Source: a virus. Taken from it: a DNA stretch of 57,057 bases. Both the position numbers and the translations under genes were made by a program. Below, piece after piece: positions 14,411-22,810 of the stretch (its first letter is position 1; each line of letters begins with the position of its first letter). The notes below the pieces were generated by a model. The model saw only the letters and a program-made list of their open reading frames with translations. It did no database searches and had not been told where the DNA came from. The stretch spans positions 1 through 57,057 of IMG/VR virus record IMGVR_UViG_3300019776_000574; one strand, given 5' to 3'.

Positions 14411-14672
14411 TATAATCTTCCACGTTGTACGGCGTGATGTCATGACTGCTCGGGAACATCACGACACCCTCTCTGGCCGGATAGCTGGTAATCAACGCCC
14501 GCTTTGTCAACGCCTCGTCGTGCCAGCAATCACGGTGGCGAAGCCCAAACCGGTTGGCATTGTGGGCGGCGTAGCAGTACAGGCAGTTGTTCGCGCAACC
14601 ACGACAGATGTTCTCCGTCACTTCCGCCCATTCTGCCGTTCCCGTTCCCTTTCTATCTGCATCGAAGTCCAT
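14349..14672 (-). pseudogene. Radical SAM protein, C-terminally truncated
   Basis: From the ATG at 14672 (a GTG at 14708 is also possible) the frame gives 107 residues. It contains the cluster motif CANNCLYCY (CxxxCxxC) near residue 25 and FPSSHDITP near residue 75, as in phage radical SAM proteins that usually reach 250-300 residues. It stops soon after DYIRVAK, in the region where the convergent fragment at 14228-14410 ends. The 4Fe-4S site is intact but the rest of the barrel is missing, so activity is doubtful. Confidence 0.6.
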
Positions 14673-14688
14673 GGTATACCCTTTCTGA

Positions 14689-14949
14689 TCACTCTGGATC
14701 TGGTTCACTTACGATCCCGCCAGGAAACTGCCGGTCAATCATGGCCTCTACCTTGCCCATGACCCGCGCCATTGCCTGGCGCTCGGCCTGCTGGAATTGA
14801 ATCACCTGCTGCGCTGCTTGCTCGGGGATACCTCTGTTGCCCAGTTCGCGGTCCTGGTACGTTCTGTACGGCCAGCCAAGGACTTGGGCCATTGACTTGA
14901 TGTCGAGGTTTAGGGAAGTGCGTATGTTTTTTAACTCGGTTGAGATCAT
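14689..14949 (-). CDS. HTH regulator, 86 aa
   Basis: The 86-residue protein starts MISTELKNIRTSLNLD and contains a Cro/XRE-like helix-turn-helix (KSMAQVLGWPYRTYQDRE) at residues 17-36, followed by a helical dimerisation-like segment. It lies at the end of the minus-strand replication block. It may regulate that block or be a remnant of an older control module. Confidence 0.7.
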   Translation of the reverse strand: MISTELKNIRTSLNLDIKSMAQVLGWPYRTYQDRELGNRGIPEQAAQQVIQFQQAERQAMARVMGKVEAMIDRQFPGGIVSEPDPE

Positions 14950-14963
14950 TTTATTCGCACCTA

Positions 14964-15650
14964 CTAAAGTGGAAGATTCAACTGCTGTTGTACTGCATGG
15001 ATCCGCTCGCAGGCGATATTGAAGTATCCGCGGTCGAGTTCAATTCCGATGAAGTGCCGATCAAGGTTCATGCACGCAACTCCTGTGGACCCGCTCCCCA
15101 TGTAGGGATCCAGTACTACGTCTGGCATTCCCGCCAACTGAATGCACCATTGCATAAGGGCTACCGGCTTTTGTGTTGGGTGATGCTTTGCGCCGTTCGA
15201 CACATTTTCAGCCCCAGCCCGGACGATGCCACGCCAGAGATGCCGGTATATCCGACAGACCACGTTCAGATTTGTCCATGCCAGTTCACAATCTGAATGG
15301 TTGTCGGGTGTCGTGTGGCACTTTTTATCCCAAACCAGCCACCCTCGAGCATCCGGTAATCTGGATCCGAAATGGTTGCCGCCCCAGAGAATAACCTTCG
15401 GGAACTTCAACAGCGGCGTCGGGTCAAACGGTTGATCGTCTCCGATTATGTTGTTCCACTTGCGATCGGCCTGCAGACCATCACCTTTGCCCCATTCGAG
15501 CCCGCCTTTCTTCCTCGTTCTATTCTTGGTAAAATCAAAATTGATACCGTAAGGCGGGTCACTGATACAGGCATCTGCCTGGATCCCTTCGATCACCTCG
15601 AGGCAGTCACCGTGATAAAGTTCAGCATTTCCAATAACTATCTTTTCCAT
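14964..15650 (-). CDS. Site-specific DNA methyltransferase, 228 aa
   Basis: The amino-methyltransferase has DPPYGINFDF near residue 30 (motif IV) and DPYMGSGSTGVAC near residue 180 (motif I, SAM binding), so the catalytic motif comes before the SAM motif as in the beta class. It would methylate adenine N6 or cytosine N4 in a short site, probably to protect phage DNA. No partner nuclease gene is adjacent, so it is an orphan. The ATG at 15650 has GGAGTGAGTGTG upstream and overlaps no domain; a start at 15668 inside the previous gene is less likely. Confidence 0.85.
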   Translation of the reverse strand: MEKIVIGNAELYHGDCLEVIEGIQADACISDPPYGINFDFTKNRTRKKGGLEWGKGDGLQADRKWNNIIGDDQPFDPTPLLKFPKVILWGGNHFGSRLPDARGWLVWDKKCHTTPDNHSDCELAWTNLNVVCRIYRHLWRGIVRAGAENVSNGAKHHPTQKPVALMQWCIQLAGMPDVVLDPYMGSGSTGVACMNLDRHFIGIELDRGYFNIACERIHAVQQQLNLPL

Positions 15651-15655
15651 CACAC

Positions 15656-18322
15656 TCACTCCACACACGTCAACGGCAACTCAACCGCCCGCGTCGTTGA
15701 TCCCGCACCGAACCGAGTTGGCCCGAGCTTCACCGAACCCGGCAACCTCGCCAGCATCACCCCCCATGACTTCGCCCACGGGGTCTTTTCCAGCAACCGC
15801 TCCAACTCCTTATGACTGTTCGACACAGCAAACGTCTCACCCGACGCCATCACCCTGACCCCATGCCGGCGCAGTACCTGGTCCGCCTCGTCATACGTCA
15901 CGCCCGGGTGAACCGACATAGCAGACTTGGCGATCACCAGCAGTTCCCCGATACTCAGATCGTACGTCTGCCGCGACCCCTGGACCTTCAGAATCGACTG
16001 CAGGATCTTCGACAGGCACCGGTTCTCGTCGCGTGAGTCCTCGGAAGGACGGTGCTCGTCCCAGTTCTGCTTGTCGACCCACTCCCGGGCGGCCTCCTTG
16101 GACAGTTTGGCGGTACGGTAGCACGCATATGCCCCAGCCAGCAGGGCGCCCATCTGATCACCCGTTCGCCGGGACCCCAGCCGCTCAGCTACGGCATCGG
16201 AAAACATGGCAGCGTTCGCCCGGATGGTGGGGATCAGGATGATCATCCGGGCCCGGAACGACTGGCAGTACTCCTCCGTGAAATTGGCGAACCGGAACGC
16301 CTTGATCTCTTCGAACCTGCCCGGGTCGTTGTTAGGTACCAGCGTGAGCACCGATATCCGGTTAAGGTCCGCCTGTTGTACTGCGGTCACCCCGATACTG
16401 CTGAACATGAAACAGCTGCGGATTTTGTACCCCACGGCCTTGCCCGACGTGCTCCCCTTATATATCGACCCCTGACCTTCCGAGCTTGCCTGCCGCGCAA
16501 GCTCCAGTATCCCCTGGATTCGCGCTTGCGCCTGCTTATCTTCGCCCTCTGCCTCGTCGAACACCACCGGCCGGGAGTCGCTGGCCAGTTCCTGCCGGAT
16601 CCCCGCCTCCGAAGTGTTCCCCAAGACCTGAAACGCTATGGGCCCCAGCATGGTTCTGACGATGTTCTCAACCGTCCATGATTTGCCGGCGCCGGAACCG
16701 CCCGACAGCCACATATGAGGCCGCCAGTCCAGCGCCCCGCAGATGGGGGCCACGACGCACCAGCCGGCCAGCAGTAACCCGTGAATCGGTTTCTCCCAAC
16801 TGAGCATATTGCAGAGCGTGGCCAGTTTCTCGGCCTCGTCGTTATCCAGCGGACGGGCCTCCGTGTTGTGCCGGAGTGGCGTCGACGCCTGGTAGATGTA
16901 CCGCCCGGTCGGTGACTTCAGGGGCGCCGGCTTGCCATCGATCATCAGCCCGTCCCCGAGATGTAGGACCGAATGCTTGCCCTCTGCCCATGCCCCCCGG
17001 CCGCGCACCCTCGATTCGTCGAAAATGCCGACGCTCTCCGAGAACCTGACGAGAGTGTTGTGGGCCTGCCCCCAGTTAGCACCATTCTTGCCGGGGAAAT
17101 GTGATTCCCACCATTGGAGCGGTGCCAAGGATAACAGGTGAGATTGGCAGTGTTGACCGGGCTGGAGGGCAAAAATCTGCTGTGCTTTGTGCGGCAGGTA
17201 GTAGTAGACGCCCTGGTCGTACCCGAGGCATGAAAACGGGCTGCCGTCGTCCTGGAGGGGGTGGGCAAGGAGATCATCGTCAAGCGCCTCGTCACTCTCG
17301 GGGATATCCTCGATCGGTGGGGCCTCTACCTCGGGCGGCGGATTCAGCGCATGGTCGAAATGTCGGCGGATAACCTCGGGGCCTTCGAGCAGAGCCAGGT
17401 CATTGAAATCGGTCGGATGCGTCGTGGTATCCTGGAAGCATGGCACCACCAGCACACCACCGACAGTCTGGACCGCCTCAGTCGCCCGGACCACCCCGAT
17501 GTTCACGCGCCGTTTTCCGGCCACGTTGCAGGGCACCCGCTTGTACTCGATGCCGCCACCCTCGGCGGTGATCTTGCACCAGGCGTCATTGTCCGCGGCG
17601 ATAATGATCTTTGCGTCAGGTTTCTTCGACCGGACCACCTCGGCCACCGCCTGCAGGTTGCCGGCGTCAAACGCCACCAGGACACAGTAGCCCGTGGCAG
17701 TGTGAATGCTGGCGGCCGTCGCGTATCCTTCACAGATGACCACGGGGTCGGTCATGCCTCCGATGCGGAAGCAGTTGCCTTGCTTCTGCGTGCCGGTCTT
17801 GAATTTCTTGCTGCCGTCCGGGGATATGAACTGAATGCCGTGAATCGTGCCGTCGCCGGATTTCACCGGGATCATCAGGGCGCCGGCATCGTCGCGGGTC
17901 CGGTACAGGCGGGCATCGTGCGGGGGGATCTGCTTACGGACCAAGTACGGGTGGTCGGCGGGAGCCGGTGGAGCCGATTGGAATTTCTCCGCGCACCAGT
18001 TGCGGCAGTCCTCGGCAATCTTGGCCGCCTCGGTTTCCCGTTGGCGCTTCGCCTCCTCCATCCTCTTGGCGTAGGCGCGTTTCTCTTCCGGGGTCAGCGT
18101 CTTGGTGACCTTGCCGCACCACGTTTCGGAGATGCCCCGCTTCCAGCAGCCGAATGCGCCGGCCGGGAGGTCCGTATCGTCGTAATATACGTACCAGGAG
18201 TTTTTCGATTTCCGGTCGTGCTCGTTGGCGTAGCGGTGGAGTTTCCCGTCTGTCTGGATCTCGGCCGGCGGGTCAATGCCGGCATCGTGCATGGCTGCGC
18301 GGAATGCGTAGAGTGGGTCCAT
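15656..18322 (-). CDS. Toprim/DUF927-type primase-helicase, 888 aa
   Basis: The N-terminal part has a small zinc/primase-associated region and a toprim domain (PVVICEGYATAASI near residue 195, then IIIAADND near residue 240). A DUF927-like P-loop helicase follows, with Walker A GGSGAGKSW near residue 545 and Walker B VVFDEAE near residue 590. It probably primes and unwinds DNA at replication forks or origins. No phage DNA polymerase was found, so it is likely to recruit the host replisome. It sits directly before the methyltransferase gene, separated by a six-base gap or less. Confidence 0.85.
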   Translation of the reverse strand: MDPLYAFRAAMHDAGIDPPAEIQTDGKLHRYANEHDRKSKNSWYVYYDDTDLPAGAFGCWKRGISETWCGKVTKTLTPEEKRAYAKRMEEAKRQRETEAAKIAEDCRNWCAEKFQSAPPAPADHPYLVRKQIPPHDARLYRTRDDAGALMIPVKSGDGTIHGIQFISPDGSKKFKTGTQKQGNCFRIGGMTDPVVICEGYATAASIHTATGYCVLVAFDAGNLQAVAEVVRSKKPDAKIIIAADNDAWCKITAEGGGIEYKRVPCNVAGKRRVNIGVVRATEAVQTVGGVLVVPCFQDTTTHPTDFNDLALLEGPEVIRRHFDHALNPPPEVEAPPIEDIPESDEALDDDLLAHPLQDDGSPFSCLGYDQGVYYYLPHKAQQIFALQPGQHCQSHLLSLAPLQWWESHFPGKNGANWGQAHNTLVRFSESVGIFDESRVRGRGAWAEGKHSVLHLGDGLMIDGKPAPLKSPTGRYIYQASTPLRHNTEARPLDNDEAEKLATLCNMLSWEKPIHGLLLAGWCVVAPICGALDWRPHMWLSGGSGAGKSWTVENIVRTMLGPIAFQVLGNTSEAGIRQELASDSRPVVFDEAEGEDKQAQARIQGILELARQASSEGQGSIYKGSTSGKAVGYKIRSCFMFSSIGVTAVQQADLNRISVLTLVPNNDPGRFEEIKAFRFANFTEEYCQSFRARMIILIPTIRANAAMFSDAVAERLGSRRTGDQMGALLAGAYACYRTAKLSKEAAREWVDKQNWDEHRPSEDSRDENRCLSKILQSILKVQGSRQTYDLSIGELLVIAKSAMSVHPGVTYDEADQVLRRHGVRVMASGETFAVSNSHKELERLLEKTPWAKSWGVMLARLPGSVKLGPTRFGAGSTTRAVELPLTCVE

Positions 18323-18345
18323 TTGTGGTGCCCTCCTGGGCGGAA

Positions 18346-19320
18346 TTAAAAAATAAACGAAGGCTGTTCTTCTCTGTAAGGCACACCTATATAATTTAGA
18401 ACATTCTTCAGACCGAGTTTATTCATGCAGTAGTTGTGAATCTCGGGGTGCGTGCGTTCCATCATGACAAACCTGTTTGGCGACTGCTCCAGGTGGGCAC
18501 CGAAAGTGCAGAACATGCAGCCCGTTCGCTGGACTCCGCTGAAACGCCATAGACCTCCCCCGCTCTCTTCCTGTTTGCCGTAGCAGGAAGCAACCTCAAT
18601 GTTATTTTCCCGCAAATACTGAAGCACATGCTGTTCCGTCCAAAAGATAATAGGGGAAGACACCGGATTATTGTTGCCATAGGCGTTGCAGCCGTATCGG
18701 ATGTAGTTGTGCTCCCTCGCCCCTGACTCATCGGATGTGGTGCCGATGAACGGGGCACTTCCCGTCTTGGCTGCGAACTTTCGCAACGGGTTCACCTTCA
18801 TGACCTTGCAACACTTATGACTGATCTTGAAAGGCGCATCTTTCAGGTAAAGCCATTTGTCGCTGATTTTGGACATCGGGGAGTGTGTCCCATCGGCTCT
18901 ATAACCCGTAGTCCGCAGACGCACGGTGTTTTTGTTGCGCTCGGTCGGTCGCTGGATCTCGGAGATGTACTGCGCCATTTTTTTGGAAATCACCGGCCAG
19001 CCGTACTTTTCGATGACCTTGTTGAAGGGCATATCCGGTTTCAGGAAGATGACGTTGGGAGTCTTCGCGTTGAGCGCCCGCACCTCCGGGTATTCGAGCC
19101 CGGTGTCAACAAACGCTCCAGGCACCTCCGGGTAGATCGTCCGAACCAGGTGGAGCAGCGCGTGGCTGTCCTTTCCCCCGAGTGAGACATAGACGTTGCC
19201 GTCCCAATACTCGTACCACAGCCTAATCCGACGCAACGACATCTGTACCAGGGCGGTCAACGGGAGTGATTGACGCTGCCGCAGGAAGGCGGTCTTTAAT
19301 TGTTGTTCGGAAATATCCAT
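18346..19320 (-). CDS. PAPS-reductase-family (adenine nucleotide alpha hydrolase) protein
   Basis: The ATG at 19320 follows GAGGGCGCAA and gives 324 residues. The PP-loop SLGGKDSHALLHLV is near residue 45, an ISHKCCKVMK Cys pair lies in the middle, and CMFCTFGAHLE near residue 275 closes the fold, all typical of CysH/DndC-like phage proteins. Such enzymes activate sulfur or nucleotide substrates; in phages their true role is mostly unknown, with sulfur modification of nucleic acids one possibility. Here the gene sits between a VRR-NUC nuclease and the primase-helicase. Confidence 0.82.
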   Translation of the reverse strand: MDISEQQLKTAFLRQRQSLPLTALVQMSLRRIRLWYEYWDGNVYVSLGGKDSHALLHLVRTIYPEVPGAFVDTGLEYPEVRALNAKTPNVIFLKPDMPFNKVIEKYGWPVISKKMAQYISEIQRPTERNKNTVRLRTTGYRADGTHSPMSKISDKWLYLKDAPFKISHKCCKVMKVNPLRKFAAKTGSAPFIGTTSDESGAREHNYIRYGCNAYGNNNPVSSPIIFWTEQHVLQYLRENNIEVASCYGKQEESGGGLWRFSGVQRTGCMFCTFGAHLEQSPNRFVMMERTHPEIHNYCMNKLGLKNVLNYIGVPYREEQPSFIF

Positions 19321-19330
19321 TTGCGCCCTC

Positions 19331-19726
19331 TCACAACAACGAAACACTACAGATCGCCACAGCCTCATCAACCGTCCGTGCAATGCCGGCAAGACCTCCT
19401 GCAGCGCGGACCTGCTGGATGAAATTCTTCTGGTCGTCCGTGGGCCGACCGGTCGGAGTCTTGACTTCGACGGCGCAGAAAATCGCCAGGGTTTTGCCGA
19501 CCATATCCGGGGTGATTTCGATTGATCGCCAGCCGATTAAATCCGAAGATCCGGGACATAGGCCGAATTGCACACGCCGACCGCCAGTGACGTGGAAATC
19601 TCCGCCCCTCGGTCCCTGCGTTATCTTGTTCGCCATCAGCCCGTTGCCGACATTATTCCGGAATATCCTACACCGGCCATTCCCCAACGCCAGCATGATT
19701 TCTGTCTGAATCGTTTTTTCCGTCAT
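19331..19726 (-). CDS. VRR-NUC domain nuclease, 131 aa
   Basis: The protein is a single VRR-NUC domain, a PD-(D/E)xK nuclease that acts on Holliday junctions or flaps. Visible parts are RIFRNNVGNG near residue 20, GSSDLIGW near residue 60, and FCAVEVKTPTGR (catalytic E-x-K) near residue 85. It lies directly downstream of the DECH helicase, and phages often pair these two. It may resolve replication or recombination intermediates. Confidence 0.9.
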   Translation of the reverse strand: MTEKTIQTEIMLALGNGRCRIFRNNVGNGLMANKITQGPRGGDFHVTGGRRVQFGLCPGSSDLIGWRSIEITPDMVGKTLAIFCAVEVKTPTGRPTDDQKNFIQQVRAAGGLAGIARTVDEAVAICSVSLL

Positions 19727-19736
19727 CCCATCCCCC

Positions 19737-22253
19737 CTAAAAATTCAATCCCGCACTTTCCGGCCTGCGTCGGCCCTGTCTCTGCTCAAACCTGATCCGC
19801 GCCCATTTCCGCCAGCCGGCGTACCCGCGGGCCTGCCCCAATCTCTCCCAGTCGTCCAGGGTCTGGCATCGCCCCTCTTCCCGCCCCCGGAACTGCTTGG
19901 CCTTCAGCTCCTCCGCCTTGGCCAGTCGTTCCGCGTGCAACTTCTGGTCTATCTCGTGGAGTTCCCCGGCAACCTCTTCGATCTGGCGACCTTCCGGCTT
20001 GTATTCATGGCCGCAGAACGGACAGCGGGGCTCCGGCATGTGGACGGCATAACACTGCGGGCACTGCTTGACCTTCAGTGTCGGCTCATCGTCGCTGGAT
20101 TTCTTGCGCTTGACTTCGCCGTCGAGAGACCATTCAATGTCGCCCTGGGGGAGCCCCAGGAAGTGCAGTCCGTGCCGGTCGATGTTGCCGACGTGATCTA
20201 GAATGGTTGCATGTTCCTTGCCGGGATACACGCGCAACGCCCGGCCTATCTGCTGGAGCACCAGCGACAGGGACGCCGTGGGCCGCAACAGAATGGCTGC
20301 CCCGACCACCGGGACGTCGGTCCCCTCGCTCACGACGTCGCAACTGGTCAACACGTGGAGGCCACCGTTGCCGAGCGCTGCGATACGGTTCTTGCGGTCA
20401 GTGTCGTTCATGTTCCCGTCGATGCTGGCTGCTTGGAAACCTGCCGCCCGGAACTGATCCGCAACGTGTTCGGCATGGGCAATGGAAGCGCAGAATGCTA
20501 TGGCTGGCACCCCGTTGCAGATCTTGCGGTAATGCTCCACCGCGCTGCCGGTGATGACCGGCTTATCCATCGCCGCGGCTACCTCGCCCTGCTTAAACTC
20601 CCCGAACCGCTTGTGCAGGTTGCCCAGGTCGGCGCCAACCGGTGGAGCATACAGACGGGGCTTGGAGAGATACCCGCGGGTGACCAGGGTCGAGAGGGTG
20701 GGACCGTTCACCATGGAATCGAAGTGACCGCCGCAATGAGAACCCATGCCGCTGCCGTCGAGCCGTGCGGGCGTGGCGGTTACCCCGAGGATCTTTGCCG
20801 CCGGGAACGCCTTAATGATGGTGTCCCATGAGTTTGCCCTGGCGTGATGGCAGTTATGGACTACAAAGCCATTGGCCACATAAGTGCGTAATCCCTCAAC
20901 TTCAAAATTGTAGACGTAATCTGCTGCCGGCATTCCTCCAGATTCTCCAGAACGTGTTTGTTCTTGAATCTCAACACTGTCCACCCTCTGCCAGCCAAAA
21001 GGGTTTCCTTCTTCCTGTCTTGTGCCTGTCTGATAAGTGCCCCGTGCGAATACCCGTCTATCTCTATTGCCAGCAAAATTGACGGCACGGCCAAGTCGAT
21101 TTTGTAATGATTTGGGTACCCGTTCCCGCCCATACCGGTTGTAAAAATATACTCCGGGATCAGTAACGGCACTGAATCCAGTAGCATTTGCTGCGGCGCA
21201 GATAGGGGCTTTCCGTTCCCGCCCTGTATTTTGGGCTTGTGGTTTATTGCTCGAAGAGATCGGGACATCTTTTCCCGTATTTCTGGCCTCGACATGGGAT
21301 TGTTTTTGGCCATTCGTTCCGACGCATAGGCGCGATTTGTTTTCGCCATCGTTTTGCTTGAGACGTCTTTGCAAAACGCTTTTGTGCATTCCGTGGAACA
21401 GTACACTGGCCTGCCCGTATTTGCGCGGGTTCTGTGGCTTCTTACTGTGACCGTGAACTCCTTTTTGCACCAATGGCAGATTGCAGTGATAGGCTCCATT
21501 CGCGCCTTCGCCGCGGCCCCGATAGCCTTCATGCCACATTCTGGATTGCAGTAAACTTTTTGCCCCTTTTTGAACCTTGAAATGTGTTGAGACTTTGTTA
21601 CCTCGAACTTCGTCTGGCAAAACGCGCATTTTGCAATATACATGGTCGCCCTCCTTTATGTCGCCGGCAGATATCCACCCTCTCTTTGTCAGAAACGGGT
21701 GATTTGCCGTAGCCACCACACTATTGCACAATGTTGATACTTTCACAAGCCCGGTTTTTGCGGTGCGCTTAAATGTTCTGACTACTTTCCGAGGGTAGAA
21801 TTTACCATCACTTTCCGACCAAGCATCAACAATATCCCCTGCCTTGATGCTCTCTATTGGAACCATGTTTGGCGATATCAACGTCCCCGCAGGGAAACAT
21901 TCATCGACTATAATCAATTGTGGAGGTTGAACCTTACCCAACCGACGCACAAGGGTCTGGACGCTGGCGACCTGAACATTATCCCATGTCGGAGTATGGC
22001 CGGGGGAAATGATCCCGTGGTCAACGCCGATCTCAGTGAGCGTGGCCGATGTCTGTCTGACGAGCTCCTGCCGGTGGACGAGGACCCACACGCGATTGTT
22101 GCGTTTTACGGCACCTTCCGCAATATGGCTCAGCACGACCGTTTTTCCCCCGCCCGTGCTCAACTGATACAGCACAGCCCTGTCACCCTGCCGGAAGTGT
22201 TGGCGCAGCCGGTTCACATCGTGGACTTGGTAGTCTCGGAGTTTATATTTCAT
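19737..22253 (-). CDS. DECH-box helicase interrupted by an intein
   Basis: The 838-residue precursor is a superfamily 2 helicase. Walker A is STGGGKT near residue 33. Motif II is split by an intein: residues 1-118 end IIVDE and residue 468 resumes CHHARA. Later motifs are GVTATPARLDG (III), SEGTDVP (V) and QQIGRALRV (VI), and the C-terminus has a zinc ribbon CPQCY...CPFCGHEY. After splicing the helicase is 489 residues. It probably unwinds DNA in replication or recombination. The ATG at 22253 starts MKYKLRDYQ, the Q-motif-like region of phage helicases. Splicing is needed to restore the ATPase. Confidence 0.92.
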   Translation of the reverse strand: MKYKLRDYQVHDVNRLRQHFRQGDRAVLYQLSTGGGKTVVLSHIAEGAVKRNNRVWVLVHRQELVRQTSATLTEIGVDHGIISPGHTPTWDNVQVASVQTLVRRLGKVQPPQLIIVDECFPAGTLISPNMVPIESIKAGDIVDAWSESDGKFYPRKVVRTFKRTAKTGLVKVSTLCNSVVATANHPFLTKRGWISAGDIKEGDHVYCKMRVLPDEVRGNKVSTHFKVQKGAKSLLQSRMWHEGYRGRGEGANGAYHCNLPLVQKGVHGHSKKPQNPRKYGQASVLFHGMHKSVLQRRLKQNDGENKSRLCVGTNGQKQSHVEARNTGKDVPISSSNKPQAQNTGRERKAPICAAANATGFSAVTDPGVYFYNRYGRERVPKSLQNRLGRAVNFAGNRDRRVFARGTYQTGTRQEEGNPFGWQRVDSVEIQEQTRSGESGGMPAADYVYNFEVEGLRTYVANGFVVHNCHHARANSWDTIIKAFPAAKILGVTATPARLDGSGMGSHCGGHFDSMVNGPTLSTLVTRGYLSKPRLYAPPVGADLGNLHKRFGEFKQGEVAAAMDKPVITGSAVEHYRKICNGVPAIAFCASIAHAEHVADQFRAAGFQAASIDGNMNDTDRKNRIAALGNGGLHVLTSCDVVSEGTDVPVVGAAILLRPTASLSLVLQQIGRALRVYPGKEHATILDHVGNIDRHGLHFLGLPQGDIEWSLDGEVKRKKSSDDEPTLKVKQCPQCYAVHMPEPRCPFCGHEYKPEGRQIEEVAGELHEIDQKLHAERLAKAEELKAKQFRGREEGRCQTLDDWERLGQARGYAGWRKWARIRFEQRQGRRRPESAGLNF
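20853..21899 (-). mobile_element. Intein in helicase motif II, 349 aa
   Basis: The intein occupies residues 119-467 of the precursor. It starts with Cys1 in CFPAGTLI (block A), has the block B motif VVATANHPFL, and ends VYNFEVEGLRTYVANGFVVHN (blocks F and G) before a Cys as the +1 residue. All residues needed for standard splicing are visible. Between about residues 205 and 420 the intein frame has no LAGLIDADG, HNH or other nuclease motif; that DNA instead encodes a separate endonuclease in another frame. Confidence 0.93.
20861..21643 (-). CDS. Homing endonuclease nested out of frame in the intein, 260 aa
   Basis: This gene lies wholly inside the intein DNA and is shifted relative to the helicase frame. 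AAAGGAGGGCGACC precedes its ATG at 21643; these bases also encode the intein residues IKEGDH. The protein has two zinc-finger-like units (CAFCQTKF...CNPEC and CHWCKKEF...CSTEC, residues 7-90), a NUMOD-like NPMSRPEIREKMSR near residue 118, and a Vsr/DUF559-type nuclease core with YKIDLAVP and AIEIDGYSH near residues 195-210, ending GWTVLRFKN. The stop is eight bases before the end of the intein. It should cut intein-free helicase alleles. Confidence 0.85.
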   Translation of the reverse strand: MYIAKCAFCQTKFEVTKSQHISRFKKGQKVYCNPECGMKAIGAAAKARMEPITAICHWCKKEFTVTVRSHRTRANTGRPVYCSTECTKAFCKDVSSKTMAKTNRAYASERMAKNNPMSRPEIREKMSRSLRAINHKPKIQGGNGKPLSAPQQMLLDSVPLLIPEYIFTTGMGGNGYPNHYKIDLAVPSILLAIEIDGYSHGALIRQAQDRKKETLLAGRGWTVLRFKNKHVLENLEECRQQITSTILKLRDYALMWPMAL

Positions 22254-22413
22254 CCCGCCCCTCGTGGTATCGATATTGCACTTTCTGCTTTTGCGGCAGA
22301 ATTATCCGAACCTTTTCGTCGGATCATTTCAGCCAGTTACGTTTTGAGGCCCGCTCTAGTGGCGGGTTTGCGTTGGTGTGTTAGGCAGCCATTGCCTTCC
22401 GTGTAATCAGTAG

Positions 22414-22617
22414 TTATCTGAAAAACATCTCGTACTCTGAATCGGTGAACTCGCACGGTTTCTTTGCAATGTAGCTGTACCGATAGCGAGGAATCCAGAA
22501 CTGCCACCAGCGGGTGCGGTTCGGGTTCGCCCAGCAAGCAACGAAGTTTTTGGGGCAAGTAAATGTGTCCCGCGTCAAGAGTATGTGTCCTTCTGGTATC
22601 TGAACTGAGTTTGCCAT
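22414..22617 (-). CDS. Cassette gene: PEGHILL-type small protein, 67 aa
   Basis: The 67-residue protein has VQIPEGHILLTRD, a Trp-rich WWQFWIP and YRYSYI, and is clearly similar to the 52-residue protein at 28818-28976. The start ATG overlaps the TAA of the upstream gene. The stop lies within CAGATAAC, which is the complement of the cassette's 5' end at 22811-22818. The function is unknown; aromatic residues suggest a compact beta fold. Confidence 0.65.
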   Translation of the reverse strand: MANSVQIPEGHILLTRDTFTCPKNFVACWANPNRTRWWQFWIPRYRYSYIAKKPCEFTDSEYEMFFR

Positions 22618-22787
22618 TATTCCTTGTCCTCCTTCGGTTTACAGTTGTTGCAGGTATGCCCTGCACCGCCCCATTCTCCACACTGCCCCCAATGGAACCC
22701 GTGGCCACACTCGACACAGAACCCAGCGTCAGAGTGGTCAAGGTCCTCATCGCAAACTACACACAGCCCACAAGGCATGTCGCCCAT
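22617..22787 (-). CDS. Cassette gene: zinc-finger small protein, 56 aa
   Basis: The ATG at 22787 follows AAAGGATCAGATC. The 56-residue protein is packed with zinc ligands: CGLCVVCDED, FCVECGHGFHWGQCG and HTCNNC, close to a RING or PHD-like double zinc layout. It is the first gene after attC-like site F and is coupled to the next gene. The function is unknown. Confidence 0.65.
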   Translation of the reverse strand: MGDMPCGLCVVCDEDLDHSDAGFCVECGHGFHWGQCGEWGGAGHTCNNCKPKEDKE

Positions 22788-22810
22788 GATCTGATCCTTT
22801 CCACCGATGG

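Noticed and set aside
14689-14949. A lysogeny module
   Set aside because: Several HTH proteins exist, but there is no integrase, excisionase, clear CI/Cro pair or attachment site, so temperate life cannot be claimed.
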